Assembly: GCA_013396915.1 (NCBI GenBank)
Contig: VWZL01001304.1
Span: 1,489,501 to 1,553,500, forward strand
Source of the DNA: Stercorarius parasiticus
Taxonomy: Eukaryota > Chordata > Aves > Charadriiformes > Stercorariidae
Length of the DNA: 64,000 nt
Direction: 5' to 3'
Below the pieces are notes generated by a model. That model ran no database searches. It was not told the origin of the DNA and worked only from the letters and a program-made list of their open reading frames with translations. Within the stretch, counting starts at the first letter, position 1. Each line of letters begins with the position of its first letter. A program made the translations under genes and the position numbers. Shown piece after piece: positions 26,620 through 40,133 of the stretch.

Positions 26620-28119
26620 GAGTCAAGAGATGCTGATGTTTCTCAGTTTCCCATCCTTCCCTGGAGATTGGTCGCTAAGTCATAAATGCCTTTCTCATGG
26701 AAAACATCAAAGAGGGACACTTGCACTTGCTTATACCCAATAGGCAGCATGTATGCCACTTTGGAAGTGGAAAAATATTTCCAGGTATCCAGTCTGTCTG
26801 ATCTGAACTAGCGTCCCAGAGCTTAAACCACCAGCCTGTGGGACATGCTAGGGTGAGTGAACTGCCTTTTGATGTAATTCCAACTGGACAGTCTTTGAGA
26901 AAAAGAATAAGTGTAGAGTCAAGAAACCAACTCTGCAGATGGATACTCACAGGATCCCAGATAGCTGAACGGGTGCAGATGCAGTTCCATCAGTGCATGG
27001 TTGAATTAATGCCACTAGCCTGGTGGTTAGGACACCTCTTCTGGTGTGTTGATGTTGCAAGTGATGCTTCATAACTTGTGGTGAGAGCACTTTACTCGCA
27101 AGGGTGCTTAGCTGCATAGCTAGGTATGATGGACACAGAGAGATGTACACCAACTTATGTCAGGAACTTTTGTTCCCACTGTGGGTGTACAGTTTGACAA
27201 GCAAGATAAGCTTAGGAATCAGCTAAGAGGCTGATGGAGGCGTCAAAACTTGGAAGACTGTCTACCAGAAAGATAACACCTGTGGTTACGTATCAGCTGA
27301 ATGGGAGTGTTGAAAACTTCAATGAAGCAAAAATGTCAGACTTCAATTTCTAACATTTCAGTTATGTTCCTAAATGTATTTGTGACTATACATCAGTCAG
27401 ACGTGCCCAAATTTATAAGAAATGTCTTAAAAAAAAAATAAAATTCCTCTCAGTACAGTGGGATTCATTGCTTCCCTAGTTTAAATAATCCTTATGGACA
27501 GATCTCCAGCAGGTATAAATACCTCTTTTCTTAATAACTCATTTCCTCTCTCCTTTGTGCTTGGGAATCTTCTTTAACTGACCATCTCATCTTCTCCTGC
27601 TGGATAATCTTTTCATAGCTTCAGTCATTTTCTGGTTTTCCTTATCAAAGCATATGCAATAAATTAACTTATAAAATGTTCTTGACTGGCTAAGTTCTCT
27701 CAACTGCGTCAATTTAAAGGCACGTTTTCATTCTGTCAGGCATGTTGCTGATATTTGTAATCGTTGAGATTTTGTTTCCCCTATATTTTTCAGGAAACAT
27801 TTTCTCTATTTAGTTACTTCCAAGCAGTTTGGGGCATATGTGCAGCTAAGAAGTTTGCAAATCTTTAGTTGCTCAGACTCAGAAGTTATTTCTTGCTGGA
27901 CCAGGATCAATAGAGGTTTTAGGTGCTTGCCAATGGCCTTTTAAGGAAATTATCTTAAACAGCCTTCTGGACAACGATCCTTTCAGAATGTAGTGGAGTT
28001 CAGGCACATTTAGAGGTCACCCATTCTCCCATTAATTCTATCTTGCTGAGAAAAATGCTGAGGGAAGTACAATATAGCAAATACCTTTTACTCCATCAAT
28101 AAATTCTCTTTCCCTTTTT
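26620..28119. other. non-coding stretch, no gene seen
   Basis: Overlapping opposite-strand frames at 26675-27153 are unsupported. A tRNA-like SINE remnant is noted at 27014-27045. Part of 27700-27800 has the texture of conserved non-coding DNA, but this cannot be tested here. Confidence 0.6.
27014..27045 (+). mobile_element. possible tRNA-derived SINE head remnant
   Basis: The run AGCCTGGTGGTTAGGACACC resembles the A-box end of a tRNA-derived repeat ('...GCCTAGTGGTTAGGGCACTC...') dispersed in archosaur and turtle genomes. The downstream B-box part is not clearly preserved, so the call is weak. Confidence 0.35.
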
Positions 28120-28310
28120 GCTACCAGCACATATTGCTACAATTAAGCCACAGTTGGATGCAAAAGTACAATTATGCACTCTGCATTACTGTAGAAAAGA
28201 AATAATTACTTCAAAATAATTGTAATTCAACTACCCTAGCAACCTGAATTGTTTCAGATGCATATGCTCTCAGAGAATTTCAGATGAGCATTTTGCAGTC
28301 TGAACTCACC
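28120..28310. promoter_or_regulatory. candidate conserved non-coding element
   Basis: There is no CpG, several TAATT/AATTA cores and an ATGCATATGC-like octamer neighbourhood, and the region lacks repeat features. The texture fits a developmental enhancer. This is inference only; alignment to other birds would decide. Confidence 0.2.
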
Positions 28311-31300
28311 TTACTGAAGACGCTGTAATGCAAAGTTACATACAAGGTCTTTCAAAGGTTAAGAATTGACTTTGACACATAGGCTTAAACAAAATGCATT
28401 TTTGAAAGTATCTATATCATTCTTTTTGGACACTCTTTTATAAAAGGGATCTTCAGACAAACAGCCTTCTTCTCACAGACATTTGCAACTGGGCTGATTA
28501 CGGTTTCAAGTCCTCAAGAAAAGTTCCTTAGATAGGAAGCAAGACTCCTATTGTCTTCACAAGACTCTGGAGCAGATCTTTTCATTTCTAAAGACCTTGA
28601 TTTATGGTAAGATTTCTAAGACATAAATGAGATGAAGTATTTGTTAAACTTTTCTCCCATTCCCATTTCCTAGAACAAAAAGGTCTGAGTTACAAGTTCT
28701 AAAGTAAGTATTTTAGACCAGAAAGGCATTGACTAAGTAGGTAGGCTCCTTTTGTATCCATCAGGCCTCTAGTACAATGCCCTTGAATGTGAAGAACTGC
28801 ATAACCTCTTCAATTCGGAACAGTCTTGTACCTCCCCAATGTAGTTAGAAAGGCCTAATTATGTGCAACCATTTTCCTGTATTACAATACAACAATGTAT
28901 TTTGTTGTTGCTGCTTTGGAGTCCAGCTGAGAGAGTGGTCAGAAAGCTTCTTCCCTGCTGAAAGGCAGCATTCCTCGAATGGCGCTCATCTCATTCAACC
29001 AGTGGAATTAGAAACAATTAGCAGGTTGTTTTCAAATTTTCATGGGAAGTGAATATAGGTGCCCAGACATTCAAAAAAAGGTGATAAAAAATAAATCAAC
29101 ACGCTGAAGTCTTGCTCTTTTCTTAAATATTTAAGATAACTGTAAGAAATCTAGAGTTACCATATTCATTATCACTGTCCTTTAGGCTGCCTGTTATGTT
29201 CATTATTATTGCCCTTGTTAAATGAAACAAAAAACCCCACACACCAAAAAGCCAAACTAAAGACTTCCCCACTGAAAGCTTGTTATGGATAGCCTGTCTA
29301 CGCATAAACCCAAATGACTAGAAAAGCCCCTAAGAGAATACAAGCTTCACCAAATTCGTATTGCTTTAATACAGTTGCACCTCTATGTTACCTAGGTTCA
29401 AAGTGACTCTGAGTTTTCAGAGGGATGGTTAGGAATATCTTGTCACTCTCCATTGCATGAGTGGTCATTTATGCTATTAGGGTGATAAGTAGAATAGATT
29501 TAACATGATACAAACACTAGATTTGAGTAAGCTTCTGGGAAACCTCTGCAAATTCACAAAGTTAATGGCTTAACCTCGCAATTCTCAAATGGAAAATAAA
29601 TTTTAATGGTTCTGCAGACTCAGTCTACGTTTCAAGATGTGAATTTCCCCTAACTGCACACTACTTGACTCCCGTTAACTACTAAACTGAAACAAATAAA
29701 AGCTTATTTTCCCACATGGTTCATGGAGTTATACTGACACGGTTTCCTCTTCTGTGAATGAAGAATAGGGCATTTCTCATCGGGTACTCAGAGCAAAGAG
29801 GCTGGAAATTATAACATTAGAAGGGCATTTAAAAGCGCCAGTAAAAATATGTGAACAGAAAAACAATGTGGGGACACGGAAAATGCTTATGACACTTAGC
29901 AGTATAGCAACAGGATTAGGGGGTATTAACAGATATATTATGTGATTAAGGCCTGCAAGAGAGGAAAAAATATCTGGATTTGTCCTCTGAAATTGTTGAA
30001 ACTGCATGAACAGAAGGCTTTCACACAGCTGTGCTAGGTTACAGAAGCCAAAATTGTGAATACAGTCTCAGAAGAACTGTTACCTGCTTCACAGCCAAAG
30101 TTCCTACAAGCCTACGCCAGCGCAAGGATGACAATGTTTATCCTGCTGGAAGCTGGTTCCAAGTATTTTGTACAACAGCATTTTTTTGGAGAGATTAGAG
30201 GACTGGTAGAAAGAAAAGATTTCTTGGAAGATAGTGGATTTTTAGCAGGCATTTGTAACATCCTAGACCTTAATTATTAGTAGGAAAAACAGTCTGTGAA
30301 ATTCCAGGAAGCAAAGCTGTGACTTGTGGTGAGATCTAGCTCCAAGGCGATAGGGAGAAATTCTGATTTTGACATTCTGGTTTGGGTAGTAATGAAACAA
30401 GTCTCTGGATTGTAGCTGCTCGGCTGCGACACAAAAGCATTTTCCAGCCAATCAGTGTACAGGACACGCTTTCGTGGCTTTCTAATCTTGTTCTTTTTTT
30501 GCCTTGTTCTGACTTTGCTAAACAACACACATTGCATTAACACAGCAATGCATATTGATGTTTCCTAGTATTACAGTGAAAAGGGAATACTGATCTCCTT
30601 GCTCCCCTTATATGTTAGCGTTATCTCCCTTCAATGGATTACTTGGAATTTATACACGTGCCCCAGAGTGGTTTGTAATCACCATCTTCAGTTCCTCTGT
30701 CCTTGCAAAGTAAAATACTAAATAGTTCTCTTGTATGTGTTTGCCATGTATTTAAATGACATCAAATATAATTATGAAGGGCCAGATTCTGCTACCCCTC
30801 ATCATGTAAAAAATCCTGGGATGACTGGAAATCATAGTATTACTTTGTACTGTAAGAAAACATAACTCAGCCTGCATCAACCCGAAAACCCCTGAAAATA
30901 TACTGGGAGAGATTTTGCTCTCTTGAACAGTGATTGCAAGCCTGCTCACCTCCTTTGTTGGGCTCTGAAATCTCTGGGAGGTTTGGGTATTAAATCCCTC
31001 ATCTGCTTTGTATGCTTGGGTGAAGGGGGCAGGTACTGGGGCATTGGAAGACAAAGCTAAATGAGCCAAATTCAGCTGTAAAGCACAAAGTCTGGAACCC
31101 TGTAAGGAGAGGCTTTGGTAGTGGGTAGGACTTTAGTTGGTTTCATATGTGGAAGATAGCATTTACTTTCATTACTGGGCTTTCATACACTCTGCTTTTC
31201 CCTAAGGGCAAAAGTTTGTAATTTCTTAAGGCTATTTTTCTGTTCTGCTTGTCTCGCTGGGGCTGGTTATTGCTCCTCCCTCGTTTATGTGTGTTTGCGG

Positions 31301-34147
31301 GGCCTCCACTGCATTGCCTCATTACAGATCCTGTTAGATGGTAATTAGCATTTTTGAATTGCATTCTTCTATGCCAATCCAGACCTCTTACTTGCTCGAT
31401 CCTTTGTCATATGCCTTTTCTTGCAGGGAGAAGGGCCTCCAAGGTCTGGGGTTCATGCTAGAAAGCATTAACTTGGAGACTGAAAGAGATGCTTTAATAA
31501 ACTGCCATGGTCATGGCACATAGCAGAAATCAGGATGTGCTGCTGAAAGGTGTGCTTTAATGTCTAGACTATAGATATTTGTGTTGGATAGTACTTGTTC
31601 AGATATCGATTGTGGGGAGAAAAGCGTCTCATTTCCAAGTCAGCTCTTATGTGGGAAGCAGATAATGTGAGAGCATCCTGGATATTTGAAAATATAAAGT
31701 CTTGATAAGATAATACAACTCCACTTCTATTAATGCTGTTCTTGAAAGCCAGAAAATGGCAATGAGAATAACAAATACTTCAGTTAATGCAAGGGGAGAG
31801 CCAAGAAACACTAGTGTTATCCACTTCATTCTAGAGAATTTTCTGGTGAGAGCTGAAGACTAGCGTGTGACAGATTTCAAAGGACATAAATCATGCAATG
31901 CACAGTAACGCTTCTACCAAAGAAAGGCATATGAAAGAGTTTTATGACTGACTTTCAATACGCAGGTATAAATGACATTGCCAGTGGAAGGGTCTGCTTG
32001 GTGGTTACCAGATTATGGTGTTCTTTGAACTTTTCTGCTCCAGAAAATGCAGTGACGACTCAGCACTGAAGTTTAGCCATGATCTTTCAGTCTCATACAT
32101 ATGTCATTCTTGTGCAGCACTAATTTCACACAATTTAAGGAAGAGTTTGAAATAAACAATTACTTTATTTTCATCTTTCTCTGCAGCATACTATTGATGC
32201 CTTGTTAGACATTCAGAGATATATAATCAATATGTATAGGCATAAGGGTGGCATTATTTGCCCCTTATTTCCTTATTTTGGACATGCCTAAATGTATAAT
32301 AATAATAATGATTTAAAAGCAGTTTCAGCAGTTTCCCTAGGTACATCAGATTTCTGCACCATTTAATTTGCTGCCAGCAAAAGTACGAGAAGTTGATGTC
32401 AGAAATAGTTATGAGGAATACTTAAAATATAAATTTAGCATGTGTTTTTTACCTAAACGGAACCAGGCAGTAATGACAGTGACTTCGCTGGCTGTCATGC
32501 TAGATAGTTTGTGAGCTTCAGGAGTTATCAATACCCACTGGATTCTACACTGAAATATTTTTAAAATATATATTGCCACAATGAGATATACGAATCGGCG
32601 TGAACTCACTTGCACATTTGTTAAATTAGGCAACGACATGAAATAATGCAGTCTTCCCAACATTTTATTTTATGTATAAATCACAACATTTTCGTCATCT
32701 GTTAGACCACTGGCATTAAGTTGCGATCCATGACGATCAAGATGATGGTGATGCGGGTGGGGAAATAAGAATTAAATTGTTTTAACAAAACTCTAAAGCA
32801 AATATCTTTTTTTTTCCTTCCATGTAAGCATCAGGCCTGATTAGCAGACTGCAACACTTACAGAATGCACTTTGCATATTTTCATGAAGAAATTTCTTAC
32901 GCAGCCAGTCAGCTACTGAAAAGACAGATTTGTCTTTTGCATAAAATCACTGGAATACGCTTGCCAGGTTGCATCTCTCCTAGATGTCATGTTGCTCTTT
33001 GGGCAGAAGGTGGTGCTGTTGATTAGTGACAACATAGCTCAGTAGCCTTCCAACAAAGAGATGATCAATTTGCTATCACTGCAGTCATTCTTTATTGAAC
33101 TTAAAAGAAGCAGCCATCTGGAACTTATTCCAGTATTTGACTTCAGTTACTTTACTGCTTAACAGTGACCTACAGAACAATTTAACCATGTTATTCTCCC
33201 CGTTCTTATGTAAATCACAGAAAACAGCCAAAGAAAATAAGAAGTATAATGCCATACATAATGTTTTGTTACTGGCATAAAAGGATAACACGATCTCTTC
33301 CAAAAGAAAAAAAAAGCATCAAAATATCATTTGAGGAAGTCAGAGAAAGGCTGTTATAGAATAAGTAAGAAAAAGATTCAGATATTTTTTATTCAGGTGT
33401 TCCTAGACTTTTAAAGATTTCCATTCAAGGGAGCCTTTATATGGGAAAAATCTTTCTTCTGCAATAAAGTGCAGAGTTCTATTAAAAATGTTCAGTACCT
33501 TTAGTGCTTGTGAGACACTGCAGACATCAGTCCTGTGCTCAAAAAGATGAAGAGAACAAGAACCTGCATTATGATTTATGATTTTTCTTCCTCATGGTGT
33601 TCTTTTTAGGTGGAAAAATAACTCTTGCGATCAGAGCTAGAAAAATGCTTGTTGGCAGCATGGACATTTCTAGTGATAGCCTCAGTCAGGTTTCCCACTG
33701 CAGCTAACTCCACTTTTAGTTAACTACTCTGAGACTATTATCTCTACCAGAGACTATAGCCTTATTTTTCCATGCAACTAAAGGAACCCAAGGAGCATTA
33801 AGTTTTGTCCACAGGGTATCAGGACCTTATTAAAGGGTTAGATTTGTAATTTGGAGTCTCCCATGGCAGGTTACCCAGATGATGGGTCCAGTTGTATAGT
33901 GACTGCTTATTTCCACCTCATGCATGCAGAGCCTGTAGGGATGGCTCTGCAGTCCTCCTCTCCCCCAGCCTCTCATCCATCCCACATCTCATTCTCAGGT
34001 TCCCAGCAGCATGACTGAGCTGGCTTGAGGACCGCAATCACAAGCAGTCAGGCCCTTTCTTCCCATCATTTTTTCTTCCTTCTACTCTAAAGAGGAAGCA
34101 AGGAAAGTGCTGTGGTTCTCATTTCCAGTGGGAGTTAATCCTGCAGT
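28311..34147. other. non-coding stretch, no gene seen
   Basis: Nearly 6 kb of AT-rich sequence. Overlapping frames on the minus strand at 30263-30543 and frames at 30056, 30752, 31143 and 32409 match nothing I know. A short AAT microsatellite lies at 32297-32310. No recent transposon is visible. Confidence 0.65.
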
Positions 34148-34640
34148 GTGAGAATGTAAGAGTTGCTCAGCTAGATCAGAGCCAAGGGTCACCTTGCAAA
34201 GGATCTCATGTCCACCTGTCAGGGCCATAGCAAAAAAAGTGTAAGAACGAAAGCGTAAGGCAATCTTTCTCCTGACGGCATAACCTCATTTTGAGGCAGT
34301 TAGCAGTTTACACTGTGCCTGAGCAAATTATCATCTATTTTATAGTTCCCAACTCTCTTGAATACATTTCCTTTCTGAATCCCTTTCCACTTTTGACTTC
34401 CACAGCACATTACAGTAACTGGACTGTATTCCACTATTGAATGGGATGATGCCCCACTCTTCCTTTTACGTTTACTTCCTGGTGAAAGGACTCTTGGGGT
34501 AGGGTGGGGAGGGATGTTTCTCTAGTTTTACGAGGCATAATGAATAATAATTCATTACCTATCTCTTCCACACATCATCTTTTACAACTCTGTAGCCCTT
34601 TTCTGTATTGCCTTTGCAGTTGTGTTATTTCTAAAAAAGT
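34148..34640 (-). mobile_element. old CR1 LINE 3' fragment (turtle/crocodilian-type)
   Basis: Read on the minus strand this is the 3' end of an ancient CR1. The + strand shows its antisense signature in order: GAGAATGTAAGAG...CTAGATCAGAGCCAAGGGTC (the 'filtered' form of the family's 3' terminus), then GAATCCCTTTCCACTTTTGACTTCCACA, then TTTACTTCCTGGTG, then TGTAGCCCTTTTCTGTATTGCCTTTGCAG. Each block aligns with CR1 copies common in turtles and crocodilians. Divergence is high, with no open ORF2 frame left, so this insertion is far older than the three avian-type copies in the window. Confidence 0.8.
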
Positions 34641-34849
34641 CCTGCTTTATTTTGTCTCTGTGAACTGATCAGGATTCCACGTGTACAAATAGCCACCAGC
34701 AAGTATCAAAGAAGAAAAATACAACCAGACCTTGGAATATCATACCAAAACTAGTACCTGTAAAATAGTCATGTCCTCAAAACTGTGTGTGTAGATTGAT
34801 TACTCGTCTTAGAAGCTGTCTTCGGCACCACAGTGCATTTATTCCTTAT

Positions 34850-34960
34850 TTAAAGAAGAAACAGAAATGCAGGCAAGTCAGGCTGCTTACCCAAGGTCAC
34901 AGTGTTGGAGGCAAGATCATCTACAAGTTCTGACTATAAAACAACACTACCTGCCTGTGC
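34850..34960 (-). mobile_element. MIR-like CORE-SINE remnant (minus strand)
   Basis: The + strand carries GAAACAGAAATGCAGGCAAGTC, TGCTTACCCAAGGTCACAGTG and CAAGTTCTGACT. This is the reverse complement of the MIR core and its upstream part ('...tgacttgcccaaggtcacac...'). MIRs are tRNA-derived SINEs mobilised in trans by L2 LINEs and inactive since early amniote history. It lies about 200 bp from the old CR1, which suggests a long-retained ancient repeat neighbourhood. Confidence 0.7.
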
Positions 34961-37900
34961 ACCTCACCATTCTGGAGGTACTTCTCCTGTTGCATGTATT
35001 TGTTATTGAATATTAATACTTGGGTTTTACATTTTGGGTGGTAATTATAGAAGAGTCCTGACTCCAATCCACAGTACTGGGTGTCCATAAAGAAAATTCT
35101 GTTTAAGAGAAGTTGACGATGTTTACTCTTCCAGGTGCAAAAAGATTAACAGCTTAGTTACCGTGAGATCCCCGGATACCTAACTAGAGATATCAGAGAT
35201 GAAAAAAAGTAACATTTCAAGATGCTGCTTGTATCTGAGAGCCTTCAGTGCAAATTACAGAATGTGACACTGCTCCATCAGGAATCCTTGGAGACCGTTG
35301 TTATTTTTCAAAGTGCTTTCAAGTGCTTTCACAAAATAGGCTTACCTTACATTTCTCTATGCAACTACTTTTTCTGTCTCTTTGCTCCTCACCTGTTCTT
35401 CCTGTGACCTGTAGTTTTACTTCCCAAATTGATTTCGCTTTTCTTCTTAACAAAAAAAAAACCCAACTGTAAAACTCCTTCTTTTCTTGGGCTTCTTATT
35501 GTATTTAGACTTTTCCACTTCTATGGTATAAAAATAAGTTTTCCATGAGATTTTCCATTCATGCTGTGCTGCTTGGTCTCATGGTATTAAGCATAATCAT
35601 TAGAAAATACACCGTGCTTTTGACTTTTTTTTGGCTCCTGCCCACACAACTCATGCATCTATACATACGTAAACAAAATACATGCATGCAAACAGAGGAC
35701 AAATGCAACCATACCATTAGTTTCAGGAACAAGATCTTCTTTCTGTATTAGGCTTTGACTCAGTGGTTAGGTTAAATTAGGTTGCACTGGAGGAGAATGT
35801 GTTTTCAGCCGAACCCTCTTTTTTGGGCACAGCCTTTCTTCTGAGAAAGAGCAGTAGGGAACACTTGCCTTTCCTTTGCTCTCTCAAAACAAGGTTTTAA
35901 TAACCTAAAATTACAAGCTGAGTATGTTCAAAATATCAGGAAACTGAAAAAAATGCCAATAATATAACTGACATGTGCTATGTAGAAAGTATTGGTGTTC
36001 TGAAGTCAGCATTCACTCTTAGTTATGCGAAAATGGTAAGGTCTGTCCTAAAAATCTCTCGTTCCTTTGGATGTGTCAGAGAGACATCCCCATATTGTGG
36101 AGTGGACTAGAAGGCCTTGATGGTAAAGCATTTTCCATGATCTACTTTGTCATGCTGTTATTAACCTGCAACTGGTACAGAGCTGGTAAAGTGAAGTGCA
36201 GAATGGCGTGTTTGGTCTTTCGCTTATAGAGCTGGATTGTAGGATAGGCAAGCTTGGTGGGGCCATTGTTTTATACTCCATTACTATTATATGTGATTTG
36301 CTGTGAGAAGGGTGACAAAATGCATGCATTAAATATTGATACTTTCTGTCTTTGAATATTATACAATTTTAATTACACCATTGCTCCCCTACCAATGGGA
36401 TAATTGTACTTAGAATAATACCAAGGACAAAAATAAAAATAGTAACACTTTGTAACAGTGCATTCAGCTTGAAAATGGCACTTTCAAAATAAATTAACCT
36501 GAGTATTGGAAGCAGTTCACGTAGAAATTATCATCATATGGGATATTCTTGTTCATATCTAGTATTCTTGTGTCAAGGTCTTTATGTGAAGGATTTATTC
36601 TGGGACTCGGTTCCATTCTCCTTCTCAGGATAGTGTGTGTAAGACATTAATTTATTTTACCGTTATCAAGTTTCCAAAAATTGCTAGAGACTAGTCATGT
36701 TTTTTGGGGCATAAGAATTATTACAATTTGTAGGAGGAAAATTATTTTTCTCTCATTCATGTCTCTGTGTGTTATGTGAGAGAAAGAGAGAGAGAAAGAG
36801 ATGTGCAGCTACTAGAACTGGGATAAGCTGCTACAATACACAACAGTCACTAGTGATTCACTGTTACAGATGGGCTTTTTAAAACAGGTACTCCAGAAAC
36901 TCCAGTATTTTGTTCAAAATTTACTTTACTATGATATTTTGGTGGCTACTCTTGCTTAATTCTGGGTAGCTCACAAAATTATCAAAGCATCTTAGGACTT
37001 GGTCTGAGATTGTCCTGAAGAAAAAGCTTATCCGCCTTTTATACAAAAAAAAATAATGTCCAAACTGGAATAGCTTTTTTGATGCAGAAATGGGGTGGCA
37101 TTATGTGCAACAATAAATCTATTTGACCTACTGAAATGAAACTGTGTGTTGGCTTTTATAAAGGATGGTAATTCACAAGATATCTCCAAAGAAAATGAAA
37201 TACTGAATAGGTTCGATGCTGTATTTTTTAGACTTCCACTATATTGACCAATAATTTCTTTTGGGAAGGGCGAAGAACATTACTGCTGTTATCTCTCTTT
37301 CCTGCTATTTGGCAGTGCACAAAGACCCATTCCTTGTTATGTACAAGTTTAGACGGATATCAGAAAAAGTAGTGCATGAGTGAGTAAGAACATCAGAAAT
37401 GGTAGCTGAACTGAAGAGCTCTGTACATGGCTAAACTTCCATTAACTTCAATAATTACTTCTGCTTACAGCAGCAGTTATTTTTTCCCCATGAAATTGCA
37501 TTGATGTGGCACGATATTTCAAATCTGTGAACAGTTGTCAAATTTCTGGAACAGTTTTCATAGGACATCTTCCATAAAGTGCAGGTCTTCCCTGTATCAG
37601 AAATACTGATACGTATGAGCAGATGATTTGACCTGTTAATGCTTTTAACATTCCTCTTGAATGCTCTTGGGGAAAACCAGTACTTACTGAATTTCTTTTC
37701 AGAATTTAAAAATGATTTCTCAGTAACCTCTTTTCTCACAAAAGCTTTCATCTATTTACTGTACACTTTTTGAAGCACACTTTCATGGTAAGTTACTTTA
37801 GTATTTGCTGCTTACGACATAAATAGGAAATGTTTCTAGACCCTGAATATTAATCTCCTTATTGCCTCTCTTTGAACAGAAAAAGAATGCACACTGCCAG

Positions 37901-38249
37901 AGACTCAGCCTGGATGCAGTATTTTCCCATGATAAATATCTTTTCCCTTTCTTCAGCCCTGCAAAGCACTTTTGTCCTTTATTTGCCACTAATGCTTATG
38001 ATAAAAAATTAAATTACTGTTCATCCTTTCAATAAGTTTCCCTCAGAGAATCTCTGCTGAAGAACAAACATTTAAAAGGGATGCAGAAGCTTTAGTTTTA
38101 TACACAGCCCTACTATATTATTCATTGCAATGCATTTTTAATGTCACAGAAAGAAAAGTAAAATATATTTTAATTTCTGTGACTAGGCATCCAAGTGATG
38201 CAGGGAATCGTAAATTCACAAAGGCTGACGAAAAATGCATATAGTGAAG
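34961..38249. other. non-coding stretch, no gene seen
   Basis: AT-rich sequence. A perfect 10 bp tandem duplication (AAGTGCTTTC twice) lies at 35311-35330 and an AG-rich tract at 36777-36801. No recognisable coding region was found. Confidence 0.65.
36777..36801. repeat. (AG)n microsatellite
   Basis: AG-rich dinucleotide run with AAAG interruptions. Confidence 0.8.
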
Positions 38250-38274
38250 CCCCCCCCTCCCCACCCCACTCCCC
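38250..38274 (-). other. G-quadruplex-forming motif
   Basis: The + strand reads C8-T-C4-A-C4-ACT-C4, so the minus strand has four runs of at least four G with loops of 3, 1 and 1 bases. This satisfies the strict quadruplex pattern comfortably, and further GGG runs follow. It is isolated in AT-rich DNA. What it does in the cell is unknown. Confidence 0.8.
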
Positions 38275-38287
38275 AAGCCCAAACCCA

Positions 38288-39569
38288 CCTAGACTCCAGT
38301 AACCCGGAGGTTTTCATGAGAGATTTATGAAAACTCTTACTGGTTGAAAATCTCCTGAGACCATCACCATGGTGCACAGACGCTGGGAACCTCTGACCTA
38401 CAAGCATTCAATGTGCTTCAGACACTCTTTTTTTCAGTGAAGAAATAGGTCAGCAAGATTGAGATAATAAAAGAAAGAACACTGAAAACAAAGCTACAGC
38501 TATTAACATAGCTGTTGGGATTACGATGAAAGTTTCTTGTGCCTCTCCTCCTTCTCTTTACTTCTTATAAAGAAACCAACCTTTTTTCTTTTGGTACATT
38601 TGTTCATAAACAAACTCATTTTGACTGAATAATTGCAATGATTTATGTGAGCATCTTTTTTAGTGTTTGAAACTTGGGTACTATTTTACAAGAACAAAGA
38701 GTGAATAATGTTCTTTACTTTGTTTATGAATTGTCAGGGCTAATGGTTTTCTTTGTGTTGTATTCTCTTGGAATTCAGCTATTTATCTTCAATCCACAAG
38801 AGTTACAGCATCTAGTGAAGAATCGATTTACAAACCTCTCTGAACATAAGACTGCAGATTAAACCCCATGGCCACCGTGTTCTTCAAACATGAACACACC
38901 TTTTATGCTACACAATGATGGAAATGCATCATTGTTTGATATAATAAACGAAAAGCAGAGCAGGATTTTCAGCTTTTGTTCTGCAATTCACAACAAAGAG
39001 TCTAATCAACTGTAATTTTCAAGCATGCATTTTGAAGTTGGGAAATGTGTATGGTTAATAGATATTTCCATAGACTAAAAAACTTAATTTGCATTGTAGT
39101 CTGCCAAACATCTGATAGCAACCCACCATTACATGAAACAAAACTGATCAGAAATTTGAGAATAATAGGCACAGTTTACTTTTAAATGGTGACTGTGATG
39201 TCTAATAATTTTAAAAACATACTTATTTTACTGATGAGATCATCATATTACAAAAGCAATTCTCACAAATTGGTAGCTACTTATTATTTCAGTGGTTCCT
39301 TATGGATTGTTAGGACCTTATTTTAACAGAAGTGGAGAATATATATCAGTGCAGGTAGTTGATAATTCTCAAAAGGGGCCATTATTTTTTTTTAGAAAAG
39401 ATGTTAGTCAGCTGCTGACGAAAATATTAAAACCACTGTAAATCTTGGTAACGTTACTGCATCCCCTCAGTCATTTTTTTTTCTCATCTTGACCAAGGCA
39501 AAGTTCAGAGTTGCCTTGAGAGGCACAGTGGATTTCTCATAAAGACATCAGAAGGTTTTATGGAAATCA
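38288..39569. other. non-coding stretch, no gene seen
   Basis: AT-rich sequence without recognisable features. A 62-codon frame at 38674 is unsupported. Confidence 0.6.
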
Positions 39570-40133
39570 CCACTTACACAGACTAAAAGGAAGAGAGAGC
39601 ACTTTATTAGTAGTAAAGGCATTGGCTGCTAAAAACGGGAGAGTAGAAAATGCCAATGTTCATGAAAGGCCTGTGGAAAAGAGGATTAAGTAAAAAAAAA
39701 CAACCCTGAGACTCCAAAAATGGTTGTAGTTGAAGCCAAATTTGATTTTGATGAAAGGCAAGTTCTGTGAGGAAGGCATTCAAGGTGACATTTAGGCAGT
39801 TTTTCAGTCCATTAACTCATATTGATGAAGAAACCTCATTACAGACTGGACAGGGAAGAAAAACTAAATGCAGGGAAGAAAATTATTGGAAGACATAAAC
39901 ACAGAAATAGTTGGATAAGCTTTACAGAGATTAAGATACAAAAAGAAGTTAGAGTTCTCGGGAAAGCTGAAAGTATGAAGACATCATTGTAAGGAATGAA
40001 GACATTTCTAAAATGGGACTGGTAAAAGTTTTGGAAAGAAAACACTCAACAACTTAAAGAGATCAGGAATACAAAAAAGGAAAGAATGCATAAAATGGTT
40101 AAGCTGAGAGGAAATAACAGTGGCTAAAGAAAA

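Noticed and set aside
36092..36125. GGACTAGAAGGCCTTGATGG as a CR1 3' end
   Set aside because: Only a short resemblance to the CR1 'ggactagatgatctt' motif; the flanks do not follow the element.
36842..36865. imperfect 24-base palindrome AACAGTCACTAGTG...CACTGTT
   Set aside because: Too short and imperfect to separate from chance in 64 kb.
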